Positions 11,553 through 23,400 are shown, counted from the stretch's first letter. The stretch: 64,000 bases of DNA from Utricularia gibba (GCA_002189035.1 NEEC01000011.1:3100001-3164000), one strand, 5' to 3'. Notes: generated by a model not told the origin, from the letters alone. Numbers and translations are program-made.

Positions 11553-14372
11553 CTACTGGTGCCGATCAACCAACCCTTCGTGGAGTCTACTGAAAACCAG
11601 GTTGACAGGAATGCAAGAAACTGCAGTAGGCACATTTCCTGCTTTGATCAGGCCGTCTTCATTCCACTGGTCATGTTCTACAGGAATGGTCGAAAGGGAT
11701 CTGACCTTCAGATTGGTGGGTGCACCAAGCTTTGGCGACATCACCAAAACTCTCCTGTCCAAGGGAGGCTGAGCAGCGGCAACTGGTTTCAGGTGAACAT
11801 TTCCAACATCTGATGAAAATGGCCGCTGACTATCATGAGATGGAGCATTTTCATCGCTCTGTGCACCGAACCTTGGTGACACAAATGGCCGTGGAACACG
11901 AAAATTTGCCGTCCTACGGCCAGTCCTCCAAACAGAAGTAAGTGTAGGACTCTCCAGTGGTTCGGAGGATGAGTAACCAGTACTAGTAGAAAGAAAGGCC
12001 GGCAAGCTACCACTTTCAAGGGCTCAACTTGAATAGGATGGCCTATTACGGCATGCCCATTTAGCTTACTTGTCAATGAAATGATGGGAACATTCCTTCT
12101 GTAGCTGTTTCCATTCACCTGCAAGTCTACATCTACCAGCATGAACCTACCACCAGAAGAAGAGTTGGCCTGTGAGCCGTCCCAGTATCCATTTGTTGCA
12201 GAATGATTGTTCCGCAACCGAGGCTCAAAATCAGAGATCTCACAGGAATCAGGCATACCTTTCGGTGAATATTTAGAGAGATGGGATATTTTATCAATCA
12301 AGTCAACTTTGGATAAACTCATCCCACTGGAATTTCTGATACTTCGGTACTTCCTAGATGTTTCTGAACTCCAGGCATCCGGAGCTTTCCTCCACAAGTT
12401 CTGGTTTTTCCTTTTCCCTGTGAAGCGCCCCTTTGAAACCTCTGAACCAGATGACACATGGTTGTACACGAAACGGTGGGCTGCTCCATTACCACAAGGT
12501 TGTTGCCCATCAATATCATCAGTACTGCTAATGCTTCCATGGTCTTCATGGTCATGAATTCTCCCAGGGTATTTGGGCTGCAATTCTATGCAAGCAGAGC
12601 CATCTACAAAATTCGCGCATATCAGGTGAAGAAACAGTTCAGATCAGATAGACGAACCCAACCTTTGCAAAATTAACACAGGTTCTGTTTCAGATAGTTG
12701 GAAGAGGAATTCAGGAGGAATCACTAAACCAATAATGAAACCATGTTCTCAGAGTTAAACGTACACTACCAAGACTACAGCATATCAGCTCAAACCATCC
12801 ATGGGCATTCTCAAGTATTTTACCCGGGCATACCCGAAAGGTCAGGAAAAGCTAAAGAATATGTCCCAACTTGAGCAGGATGAGCATTCATAGGATAAAA
12901 GACTGTGAAAACTACAAAATATCTTACCAGAAAGTTGAGCAATGTCCTCATCCGTGTCTGATTCTAATGAATCTGTCTCTGAGCAATCGGTTTCAGTATC
13001 TACCGTAGACCCAGTCAACCGATCTTCACCAATATCACCAGTGTACATGATTTCTCCAACTTTTGAAACTCGAAAATCCATTGGAGAATACAGAATCTGA
13101 TTATCAGTTGAGCGGCGTGAAGAACCATTGTGCACACGTAAATATTTACTCTGCTTAGTACGAGGTGCAACTCTTGAAGACTCCTCACCTGATTTAGATG
13201 GCAAACCGAAACATAATGATCAGTTAAGCGCAAGCAACTAATATTTTTTGGAAATAACAACTAGAGGTTCAAGAGAAAGGTTGAAATGAACAAGTTACTG
13301 AGGAATCAGTAGCTACTAAGATGGTTTTACCAGATGATGGAGCAGGATGGAGAACACGGTCATGCAAACCCCTCGTCTGTGGTAGCAACCCTGCACTATC
13401 ATCTTTTGCATGCAGTTGATTTCCATCTATTAATTTCTCTTCGAAGAGCATGCTGGTCTCATTCTTCTCACAGACAGATGAACCTAGATTCCCAAATTCA
13501 GGATTATATACACGGACGCCCTTATTTTCCCTTCCATTTTCATTGTAATTTGAAGAAGTCGCCCCATCTGGTGATACTTTGCTCCTAGCCCACGACGAGT
13601 TATCTGAATTCCCATGTTTTTTCTCCACTAATTGTCTCTCCAGTTCCAGTGCATGCATGATTGCATCTTCTCGACGCGCATATTTCTCTCTCTTCTTTGG
13701 AGGCATGTCTTGAGCTGCTTCAGCCCTTTCTATACAGTCATCAAATTCACCACATCGAAATGCCTTAACACGTTTCGACTTTTCCAAATTGTACCAATCC
13801 CTGATGATAAAGATATGCCAAGAAAACCAGACATAACCACCTGCTTCGTGAAAAATCAGGACTATAAAGCACATAATAATTCTTCGATTTCTAGCAAGTT
13901 TTAACAGAAATTTCAGACGCTCATCAACATATGTGAAAATCAGTAAGGCTATGAGATTGTCGAGAGAAAGCTATAAAATTTAAGATGAATCGGAATTTGC
14001 TAGAGGTGAGAACTAAAACAACTACACTAACAGGCACGCTACAATATCTGAAGCTTCGATCACCAACAGAGATCAACTGATGCATAGGTTAAACAAAGCC
14101 TATCCACAAATAATTAGAACCAGCAATCACACAAGAAACAGTAAGCAATCCAACACAAAATATTTAGTAACATTTTGGGCTTACACACTGGCATCTTCTC
14201 TCCCCAGAAGCTTTACCGGAGTGCCAGATCGAGGAGATGTTATATGCGAAGCGGAGAGCTCATCAGGGCCCAGAATTTTTCCAGGCCACCAAGATCCATT
14301 TCGTCTCCTAACCCACACAATACTTCCCACGCTGCAATCCGTCACCCCTCCGCCTGTATCTGAGCTACCCAT
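11553..14372 (-). CDS. PWWP (Tudor/PWWP/MBT) domain protein with one apparent frameshift
   Basis: Four exons: 14372-14185, 13800-13331, 13188-12928 and 12603-11553. Exon 1 encodes a PWWP domain start (GSIVWVRRRNGSWWPGKILG), a fold that reads methylated histone or DNA in the nucleus. The following exon has DWYNLEKSKRVKAFRCGEFD and a basic PPKKREKYARRE patch. It matches plant proteins of the At1g51745/At3g21295 type, whose role is poorly known. In exon 4 the frame ...GHPIQVEP must shift by one base at the CCC run (12020-12022, GGG on +) to continue into ESGSLPAFLS... and a conserved C-terminus (SVWRTGRRTANFRVPRP, ending VSCIPVNLVFSRL). As written, the reading leaves that conserved frame about 150 residues before its normal end. 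One added C restores it. The long, conserved reading downstream argues for a sequencing error or very recent mutation. Confidence 0.85.
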
Positions 14373-14744
14373 CCTTCCAACCTCCCGACGCTTTTCTTTC
14401 CACTTCTATGAACACAAGTATTCTCAAAAGAAACAATCTTTCTAAACCTCAAAACATCCAATGCTTACTTTCTGCTCAACTGCTTCCGTACCCCTTGAGT
14501 CGATCTCAACCAACCTCAGTAACTGTCGCAATACCCATTCAAACTGAAACCATTTTACCAGCAGATGAACGAAGCGAGGGGGGACCAGCTAGACGTCTGA
14601 TCTGATGATCAGGGTATCTATTGGAATCAACTGATTATCTACCGCAAACCAATTGAGAGAAGCGACGATCGGCGAACGCTCTTGTCGTCGGCATTCAGAG
14701 CTCCTGAGCCAAGAAACTCGAGAATTGGCGCAATATGGGAGCGA

Positions 14745-14762
14745 TTAGGGTTAGGGTTAGGG
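14745..14762 (-). promoter_or_regulatory. Telo-box (three TTAGGG units)
   Basis: Three direct TTAGGG units on +, read as CCCTAA on the PWWP strand. Short telomere-like motifs (telo-boxes) are common in plant promoters of translation and cell-cycle genes. The unit here is the 6-base form rather than the plant telomeric TTTAGGG, so it is unlikely to be a telomere scar. Confidence 0.5.
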
Positions 14763-15146
14763 CTCCAATATTTCAGTTTTAGGGAAAAAATTTCATCTCT
14801 AGATGTAAATCTTGTCACATCACAGGGATCGCTTGGAATCGGAATTGGGGCTTCTTGAGTTTGTAGCGGCGACGACTCCGATTGAAACGATGGATACGGA
14901 AGTCGTTGCGCCGGCCGCCCTCGTGACTGATTGTACGGTCACGTGACCCGATTTCATAAAAAAATATTTAATATTTTAAAAGATAGTTGGGTTGGGGATG
15001 CAAAAAAAATTTAAAAATATTACTAAAAAATTTCTCTTGTAAAAAAAAATAGTAAGTTAACGGTAACCTAATGCAGGGGCATTCGCCGATTTCCCCCACA
15101 GGGATTTAAAAAAAAAGAAAATTATAATTAAAATTTGAATTCCGGC

Positions 15147-15157
15147 TCCAACGGCTA
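15147..15157 (+). promoter_or_regulatory. MSA (mitosis-specific activator) element
   Basis: TCCAACGGCTA matches the MSA consensus YCYAACGGYYA at every position. It lies 12 bp before a TATA box and about 110 bp before the ATG. Three-repeat MYB (MYB3R) factors bind this element and drive G2/M expression in plants. Confidence 0.7.
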
Positions 15158-15168
15158 TATTGAGCTTC

Positions 15169-15176
15169 TATAAATA
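15169..15176 (+). promoter_or_regulatory. TATA box (TATAAATA)
   Basis: Good TATA consensus, 96 bp upstream of the start codon at 15265 and just after the MSA element. Confidence 0.6.
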
Positions 15177-15264
15177 TCTCTCATCGCCGTTCGCAGTTGA
15201 CTAGGGTATTCAGAGGTTTTTTCTGTGAAGCAGTTTTAGATTTGAATCTCCGTTTTCATTTGCA

Positions 15265-17424
15265 ATGGATTTCTACGTGCTCACGAGAAGAGAGCTGCAG
15301 AGCCTCTGCAAACGGAACAAAATCCCTGCCAATATGACCAATGTCGCGATGGCGGAGGCTTTGGATGCGTTGGAGATGGTAAGTTTTTTTGTGGTTTTAT
15401 TGTGTGCTTCTTTCAGTGCGACGTAGTTGGGAGATTTTTCTGATTTGTGGTTCGATTTACACAAAATGAAATCTGTTTGATAGTTTCCGAGGATCTCGAT
15501 ATGATTATAAGTGTTTTATTTTTATGTTCAGTGGAATACGCTCAGTTTTGATAGAAATAGTAAACCTTGTGGTTCGCAGGTTACCGGGCTCGAGGAGATT
15601 GGACCGGGAGGATCAGATCTGATGTCTCCGTATGTTCCTACCGCTGGGAAGAGTACCGGGAGGAGGATAGCTGTTGAAAATGAACCAACAACTCAGAAGG
15701 CGACTCGTAGTACTCGGAAAATCAGCCAAAAGGATCTGGGTAACGAAGAAATTCAAACTCCCGCTGTATCACAAGCAAGACGAAGGAAAGATCAAATTGA
15801 TTCGGCTTGCGGGAACATTGATTCCCAGATGGAGAGTTGTATCGATGAGGAAGAGATTATTCAAGCCACGCCTGCAAATCTGGATGTTAATGGCCGGAGA
15901 GGAAGAGTGAAGAAAGTGGATACCGCAGTCAAGAGCGTGTATAATACACGACGATCAGCAAGGTTGGCAAAGAAGACCGGGAAACTCGATCTTGATATGA
16001 ATGAAAATACGCACCTTCCTAAAATTGATGTGGCAGCAATGGAATATATTCGAATTGTGGATGTAAAAGAAAACATCAACGAAGCGGACGAGACCTCCGT
16101 AATTACTGGTATTTTTCTGATCATGTCAAACACTGAATATGCTAAAAATGGTCTACATGTGCTATATGATTTTTGTTTCGTGTATTTTTTTTTTCAGAAC
16201 TAGATGTTTCGAAAACAGGGGAACAATGTGTCGCTGAAGGTGAACCAGAAGTTGATTCCGTGGAGCAACATGATCTGTCCACTGCAACTGCAACTGAAAC
16301 TAAGGGAATGACCATCGAAAATGTTGAAGCTGATGATACAAAACCAGTTGAGGAGCCATGTGATGCAGAAGGCCAAGAAGAAGTTGCTTCAGTGCAGGAG
16401 CAAGAGTTATCAATTGAAAATAGGGAAATGTCTGTCCAAAATGTTGAAGCTGATGATGCAAAATCAGTTGAGGAAAAATGTGATGCAGAAGGTGAAGAAG
16501 AAGTTGTTTCATTGCAGGAGCAAGAATTGTCAATTGAAAATAAGTCAATGATTCAAGAAAATGATGAAGCTGAGAATACAGAACCAGCTGTGAAGATTGC
16601 CAATGAAGCTAAAGGTGAACATCCGAAATGTGAGGATATTGGAATCACAGAAGAATCATTCACCAACTCCAATTACGATAATGGATATGAAATGGAATAC
16701 CAGGCTTGTGTCCAGTTGCATGTCAAAAATGGAGGTACTGTGACATTGCACGGAATTTGTTAGATTTCGGCTTTATGTTATCATCGTATGCCTACTCACT
16801 TTCTGTCCTTCCTGTTCATGAGCAGATATTTCTGAAAATACTGGCCTTGTTGAGATGGATCAACAGATGAATGGTGTAGCAACAGATTCCCTGATTCTCC
16901 TTTCTGATTTTGATGGAGTGGTGAATGAGGATGGAAGCATTCAGAAGAGGAAAACTTCCAGTTTCCCATTGGAAATTCTTGACAACATCCTGACGCCTCC
17001 TACTGATGAAACCAAACAAAGTTCTCTGGAGACAAATGATGAGATCGAAGGATTAGAAGCAGTTGCGGAGACTCCAGCCCTACCCAGCAAGCAAGTAAAC
17101 ACTGCCATGAAGGGTGGAGAAACCAGTTCCCTCGCTTCAATTGAAATGAATCTTGAAGCTAAGAATCAGTCTGCATCTGAGTACGGAAGGCAGCAGAATC
17201 TGAACACGCCGAAGAGAGAACCTACTACAAAGAAAAAGTTCACTCTAGTTGCATCAGACAACAAGGAGAACATTTGCAGTGGCAGTGGGACTGAGATAAA
17301 ACTTGCTCTCACTAAAGAGAGAAAGAAGATTGCAAAAAGCGCTGGTGCAAACTGGGCATCCCTGAGCCTCACACAGCTGAGAAGGGAAGTGAAAGAAGCT
17401 TTGAAAGCTCACAATCGGATCTGA
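15265..17424 (+). CDS. Acidic KEN-box protein, plant-specific, related to At5g17160/At3g03130; function unknown
   Basis: Four exons (15265-15378, 15580-16108, 16198-16734, 16826-17424) join to 592 residues. The N-terminus, MDFYVLTRRELQSLCKRNKI followed by PANMTN, resembles a short SAP-like helix pair. Basic patches with TRRSARLAKK follow. The middle is strongly acidic and contains two near-identical 40-residue repeats plus a partial third, encoded by a 120-bp tandem repeat (16320-16590). The C-terminal part has KEN in ASDNKENICS (17263-17271), an APC/C degron type. It ends in a conserved helix, WASLSLTQLRREVKEAL. Its neighbour ENH1 is also the neighbour of At5g17160 in Arabidopsis, which supports orthology. 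The MSA element upstream and the KEN box together suggest cell-cycle control; no biochemical role is known to me. Confidence 0.85.
16320..16590 (+). repeat. 120-bp coding tandem repeat, 2.3 copies
   Basis: The phrase ATGTTGAAGCTGATGAT occurs at 16321 and again at 16441, and a diverged copy begins at 16561, giving an exact 120-bp spacing. Each unit encodes about NVEADD..PVEE.CDAEG..EEV and ends in QEQELSIEN. The period keeps the frame. Confidence 0.9.
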
Positions 17425-17636
17425 ACACTGATTCTGATCTCCAAAGAACCGTCCACCCTAGAGATGCACCCTGTCTCTTCTGGTATTATGATAAACAAGT
17501 CCCTTTTATTGCCCAGTTTGCTCTTACGTGTTGTACTCAATTTCTATATTACCCGCTGGTAATGAAAGTTTGCTTTACAATTTGCTTGAGCAACTCCTCG
17601 ATTTGCACAGAATATTAGAATCATAAGGTGGGTGGT

Positions 17637-18989
17637 TTACTGGAGTCCATAGACCAACAAAGCCCCAACTCCCCCAATGCCAGCAACAAGTCCAATGATG
17701 ACTCCGATGGGAGGCAAACCTCCTCCAGCAGCCTTTCCTGTGTTAACATCATATCTTGCAAACCTCTTCTTTGGAGCCCTGCATTGTGGGCATGCATAGT
17801 CTTCTGCCTGCATTTAAAAAACTCACCATTTTTTTTTATCACAGGAAGGTTCAATAGCAGAAATTGTTGTTATACTGCATCAGCTTACCAGTTCCTCAAA
17901 AGGTTTTTGCTGTGTGTATATGTATCCGCAATCGAGGCAGATATGTGTAGCACGCTCCTGAAACATTTGAAGTCTGAGAATTTCTCCCAGGAAACATTAG
18001 TCGATAAATGAAACTGCTATCCAGTCTTGCCTTTTGAGCCTCAGTTAATTTTCTCCCAAATGCTGGGGAGCTGGACGCTTTTGAAGCCTTTTGACGTCCA
18101 CTTCAGCACCTCTGCAAGATAGCGAATCAAAAGGATGTTAACATTTACTTCTATGGGATTACTTCAAATGTTCTTGACAGGAACTTGACCTGCTGACTAT
18201 GAAGTATACTGAGTTAGGCTTGGCCTGAATGGCGGTTTTGGTGTAGCTTAGTTTATCAGCAGGCCAAAGTTCATCTCCGAAGAAGCTGCTGGTGTAAAGA
18301 ACCTGGTCCCCAGCTTTAAGCCCTGCTTTTGCTGCATTTCCACCATTTTGCACAGCCTGAACCAATCATCTAAATATTTGGAGAAGTGCACCAAAATATG
18401 TGACATGAGAACTACAGAAGGTTGTGATGCAATACTCACAGTGATGACAACCCCGCCTCCTTCCTTCTGCCCAAGTGTCAACCCCAGTGGCTTATCAACT
18501 TCGACCTCGATGGTCTTGGAAGCTGCAGACTTTCTGGCATTGATCTCAAGCACCCTTTTTCCTACATTTTTAGTGTTGGCAGCTACCAAAGAAGTGAAAG
18601 AAGCCCCTTTTGCCACCGGAATAGACAGCCCAAGGAAGCTAGTTTTCTGTTCATTTCAGAAAAAAGGGTCATTCGAAAGCAATCAAAACTCCCACAATTA
18701 GTATCAGAAAGTTACAAAATGCAATAGACATGGTAAGAACGCCCTATACGCCGGAAACTTTATCTCAATCCCATCTAACCCACTCTCTCTGAATAGGAGA
18801 TATGATTGAAAGAGCAGCATTCCTGTTCCCGGTTTCCCGCCGTTGCTGAAACGGAATCTTGTAGAAACTGTGAAGGTATATGTATCGGAGTACCTGAAAC
18901 TGTGGGGCTATCCAGCTAGTTGGGTTCTTTTTCAGATGTTGCCTGCTGAATGAAGAAGAGACACCAGCACCAGCCATTGCTGATGCCAT
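17637..18989 (-). CDS. ENH1: ENH1-like plastid PDZ + rubredoxin protein, with one apparent frameshift
   Basis: Six exons. After a plastid transit-like N-terminus (MASAMAGAGVSSSF) comes a PDZ-like domain (PLGLTLGQKEGGGVVIT, NAAKAGLKAGDQVLY). Next is a rubredoxin with paired cysteines (HICLDCGYIY and YACPQCRAPKKRF) that would bind one iron. A C-terminal membrane helix, GVIIGLVAGIGGVGALLVYG, ends just before the stop. This is the plan of Arabidopsis ENH1 (At5g17170), a thylakoid protein linked to redox homeostasis and salt tolerance. In exon 4 the frame breaks at RPAP. One more C in the C4 run (GGGG at 18065-18068 on +) gives KRPAPPAFGRKLTEAQK, matching the family; as written a TAA follows eight codons later. 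The next intron (17958-18030) has a GC donor. The gene is head-to-head with the gene at 19238. Confidence 0.9.
17958..18030 (-). other. GC-AG intron in ENH1-like gene
   Basis: The exon ends CTCAAAAG and the intron begins GCAAGACTGG and ends TTTCAG before GAGCGTGCTAC. Joining gives TEAQK-ERATHICLDC, matching the rubredoxin entry in ENH1 proteins. AAG|GCAAG is the typical strong context for a GC donor. Confidence 0.8.
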
Positions 18990-19237
18990 CGGAGTGTGTT
19001 TCAGAGTTCAAGATCGCTTTTTGTTGGAAGATGTTGAGTGGCTCGGATTTCAGGTTAAGATAACATAACATTTCAGGACTAAAATACCCTTTTCAAACCT
19101 ATGAACCACAAGTCAGTTGCTTTGGGCAAGGTTAGAAATGTAGTAGTTTTTGGGAAAATTTAAGGTTAGAACGAGATGCCTCCAGTGTAGAACATGGGAG
19201 TTGTGCAGATCCATTTGATCAATAGCCATTAGAAGAG
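18990..19237. promoter_or_regulatory. 248-bp head-to-head promoter of two plastid-protein genes
   Basis: The start codons of ENH1 (-) and the small plastid membrane protein (+) are separated by only 248 bp, so both leaders and promoters must share it. No clear TATA box was seen for either side. Confidence 0.6.
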
Positions 19238-20233
19238 ATGTGGGCTGCTGCAGTTCCATTCCCATGTTTTCTTTCTCAAACCCACATCTGCAAACCGAAA
19301 AGAAGCAGCAATGTCTCTGAATATCTTCACCAAAAGCATTCATTTCTTGATAATCAAATCCCTGTTCGCTTCTTGAGCAAACCCGTTACTTTTCGCAGCT
19401 TCTGTTTGCCTGCAAGTTCAGGGGATTCTTTGAACCATCAAAATCAAGAACTTAGCAATGTGGGTATCTCTACTGCTACCATCTCTTGTTCCCGTTCCTT
19501 TCCTAGATAATGAACCGGTTTTCTGTTTCGCTTGTTTTTGCTAGAATCAAGAGAAGAAAGGGGTATGGCAGATGTGGAAGGTAAATCCCTTTTCAATTTG
19601 GTGACTCCCATTGTTTAATTGCTTTCGTGTGTGAACATTCATGGAACCCAAGATGAAAATGGCTAAGGTTTTTGCAGGAGAACTCAGCAGAAATGAGTGC
19701 CAAGCTTGCAAAACTCGGGCTTGCAGCAGTTCTTGCTTACGGAATCTTTGATGCGGTGACATATACTAGCTTTTTTGTGCTTGCGTTTCTTGGATATGAG
19801 AAGAGCACAGGCAAGAATCCCGCTGCCAACATTAAGGCTCTTCTAGGGGTAACATTTACTTTCTTCTCCAGCCATCACATTTTGCCTGACTAGATTCTTC
19901 TCCATTAATCTCCCAAAATGAGATTCAATTGCTTCCACAAACATTAGTTGTTACTTTTGACATGGTTTTTGATGATATCACCGAGATGCTTGTGATCCTT
20001 CCTGTGACTTATAGATAGTAATCCTGATGTGGGCTGGCAACAATGTAACGAGACCATTTCGGATTGCTGGCGCAGCCGCGTTGGCACCTGTCATTGACAA
20101 AGGACTCAGGAGGATGCAGAAGTATTTCAACTTGCCTACTCTGGCCTATGCGTTTGCTCTCGTGGTGGGGGTTGTGGCTGGGATATGCTTGACCATTGTT
20201 GGCTTGCTTGTTCTCTCAAGATGGGGAAGATAG
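19238..20233 (+). CDS. Small chloroplast-targeted membrane protein, function unknown (FAM210/DUF1279-like)
   Basis: Four exons (19238-19459, 19545-19580, 19678-19848, 20015-20233) give 215 residues. The first 75 residues are rich in serine and basic residues, as in plastid transit peptides. The mature part has two hydrophobic segments, LGLAAVLAYGIFDAVTYTSF and ALVVGVVAGICLTIVGLLVL. A conserved linker (STGKNPAANIKALLGIVILM) and a third hydrophobic stretch lie between them. The AKLGLAAVLAYGIFD stretch resembles the DUF1279/FAM210 pattern, but I assign that only tentatively. It shares a short divergent promoter with ENH1, so plastid co-expression is likely. Confidence 0.75.
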
Positions 20234-20421
20234 AAGTCTGTTCTCTGAATCAGATGAATTTTCAGTTTTGTCAAGTAGGTGAAAATATTTGATTCTCAAA
20301 GTTTAATTCCAGTAAATGAGAACTTAATGAGCATGCAAACTTCTTCAGTGATGGTTGCACTACAGAAAGAAAACTCGCAAAATCTCCAACCAGAAACTGA
20401 TGCATTCCAACATTTCACTTT

Positions 20422-23400
20422 TCAGTATGAAACCCATGCAGGGCCTGTGGACACCATCTCAGGCAAGAACAAGCCTGGAACTTGTTCTTTCTGGAAAAGA
20501 CCAAGGTTCTGAAGCAGCCGTTCGAATAGTTTTCCAGCGCCATATCCCATCCCGGATGCGGCAAACCCCAAGATAATGAATGTTGCTATGGATTTCAAGT
20601 AAGGCTTTGGGGGCCTCTTCACGTAGGCGTGAGCTATGGATAGAACCAATATGCACAGTAGAGAAGCTGACTCCATCACAAGGAGTTTGAGATCCTTGTC
20701 GTCGGACTTTTGGAAGGAGAAACCGTAAACAACGGGAGGGACCAATCCAAAGATGAAGTACGAGAGTATGGCAACTACCATGTGGATTATGAAGTTCCTC
20801 CTAGAGCCAAGAAGTTCACTATAACGATCCCTTGCATTGTATGCTTGACTGGAGGCCTGGGGGAAAGTGTGATCTGTTTGATCATGCTTTAGTTCCCAAA
20901 TCTGTACAAGTTTCATCATGTTAATACTAATTCTTGCAGCAGAGAGGGAGGGATGTGGTTTGACTTACGTTATGGAAAAAAACCAGGAGCCCTCCAATGA
21001 GATTGGCTGCTCCAAGTGCCAATACGTTCACTGCATATTTTCAAAAAAACAGCAACATGGTGAGAAAACAACATACTATCTCATTAGACAGACATCAAAC
21101 TTACGTGTCTCAGCATTGCCACCAGCTGCAGACGACACAACACTAAGGCTTGTGATGGACTCTGCTAGGCCACCGTATACTATACTTTTGATCACTTCAA
21201 TTCCAAGTTCCCTTCTAATTTCTATTGTTTCTTGACGGGCGGTGCTGAATTGGGCTGATGATTGAAGCGGATCTGTAGTCTGTGTTGGGAAAGGTGTGCC
21301 CTCTTGCAAGGAAGTTGATTGAGAAACCTTTTCTTCAATGATGATCACTGAATCTTTGCCTGTGTCAGATAAGAAAACTTCAATATGCTGAACAAAGAAT
21401 GTTGAGCTGAATGCTGAAGATGCGTACTCTACCTTGGGAAAGTGTAGTTACTTTGTCCACTGAAACACTACTAGTTTTCAATGAATAACTTGTGTCGACA
21501 TCGATCTTACTTTCAGGGACGATATCTCTAGACAGTTCAGAAGAGTAGACATCCCCTGCAGATCAAGGGAAGCAATTCCAACTCATTTGACATGAAGAGA
21601 GTAACATGCTTGAAAACTATGAAACGGATGGGATTACAAAAACCAACCTCTGGATAACCCTTCCTGAGAAGGTCTTTGGAGGTCCTCCGATTTACTAAAA
21701 TTCAAAGATCCCTCATTTGAGGGAGATAACACCTTTGATTCTCCTGGATGAGGAACGAAAATGGTATTTTTTCCGGGCTCACCTGCAGATATAAAAATAC
21801 TGTTCTTAGACAAAATGCCTACACATGAACATTTGGTTATTCAGTCATTTAAGTGAAGAGCATTGGATTCAAGCTATACCAACACTCAATGTTGTATCTG
21901 TTTTCACCGTAGAATCAGTTGATTCTTTTCCTGCTTGAGGTCAAGAATCACGTGAGTTTTTATAAGCAGAAACGGCTAAATGAAACGGGATAGAAACCTT
22001 TCTCAGACGCCTTGCCATGCTTATTTGATGTAAATGAAGAGATAAACCAGTGCTCCTGAATATTTGTTACTTGTTTTTCTTTGACAGTTTCTCTGCCACT
22101 TCTGTCTCCAAATAGCTTGAACTTGAACACTTGCCCTGGATATCAAAATTGAAATTATAAATTCAAGTTCGAGGTACGGCTGCTGTGTTCAGGAAAACTC
22201 TCACCATTTGGACGGAACAAGGTGAAGCATGCTAAGCATCTGAACACATCAGCTCCTTCATGCTCATCATCTCTTGCTGGTTCTTGAGCATGATTGAGAC
22301 TGCCCCCATTTTCTTCATGAACTTGATCTCCTTGTGATGGAGTAGCTGCTTTTGCATCATCTGTAGCTTCTGTTTTGTTTCGTTTAGGTTCCCTATCAGA
22401 GATTTGAACACCACGCTTTCTTCTCCGAAGAATGACTCTCCTTGTGATGCAAGATTTGCAATTAGGACAAAACAGATCGTGCGTCCTTTGCTTATGTATT
22501 ACAGTCTCAACGTCATATTCAGTTTCTTCAGCAACATCTGACTCATTCACCAGATCATCTTCTTCCCCTATGATCTCAGTGGGGAACTTAAGACCTTCAT
22601 TGATTTCTGAAGATGGATCCTGGGAAGGATCAGGCACATCTTTACCAGAAGCTCCCTGATGAACATCATTTGTCACAGTAGCTGAAAATTTCAGAACACC
22701 AGCGCTTGGAGTTGAACCACTATCTCCAGATTCTGTACTGTATTCTTCAAGTACAGAATTCATGGCTGCTTTATCGCCACTATCTCCAGATTCTGTCACA
22801 GATGAGGACTCACTACCTGAAATCATATGGCAACCATTATAAACAGAAAATCCCACCAAGCAGATAAATCAGAGAGAACAGCTTAGGCAATCTGCAGAAA
22901 ATAAGAAAACAGTTTCCCTAAGTGTGTTAATGGGTGATACCATGTAACTAGGAGAAGGTTTTTCCCAAGTATGAGTCTTTTGTAGAACATGGAAGCATCG
23001 ACACCGTATACAACTACTGACCTCGAGATCGAAAATTATAAGTTTTGCCATTCATCATCTTATGCAAATGAGGTTTATGGTTTGGAATATGATCAACAGA
23101 ACCATTTCCATATGTCCAAGTGCAGACTTGACACTTCCATATGCCTTCAGTTCAACCAAAAAAAAACATCTGTCATAGCATATAGCACACAGCGCCTAAT
23201 TCACACACACAAAGCTAGAAGTTTAATGCTGGCTTTTCATTTTTACTGCGCTTCCATGTCAGGACAAGAGTGTGCTTGCTGCTACGCTACTGTTTCTGTT
23301 ACTCCCACAGGATTGAGTTGGTGTTTTGCATGAATACAGGGTGCAGGAACAAGCAGAAACAAGGACACTATGTGCAGCAATGGCGAAAGATATCATAAAG

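Larger units (their letters stand above)
14373..15264. promoter_or_regulatory. Divergent promoter region between PWWP gene and KEN-box gene
   Basis: Both neighbours start outward from here. It contains a triple TTAGGG telo-box at 14745-14762, AT-rich sequence at 14955-15130, an MSA element at 15147-15157 and a TATA box at 15169-15176. No coding sequence was recognised. Confidence 0.6.

Noticed and set aside
14745-14762. Interstitial telomere or fusion scar
   Set aside because: Only three 6-base units in a promoter, not the plant 7-base telomere repeat; a telo-box is the simpler reading.
18834-18842. E2F-like TTTCCCGCC site controlling ENH1
   Set aside because: It lies inside the first intron of ENH1 and there is no supporting context.
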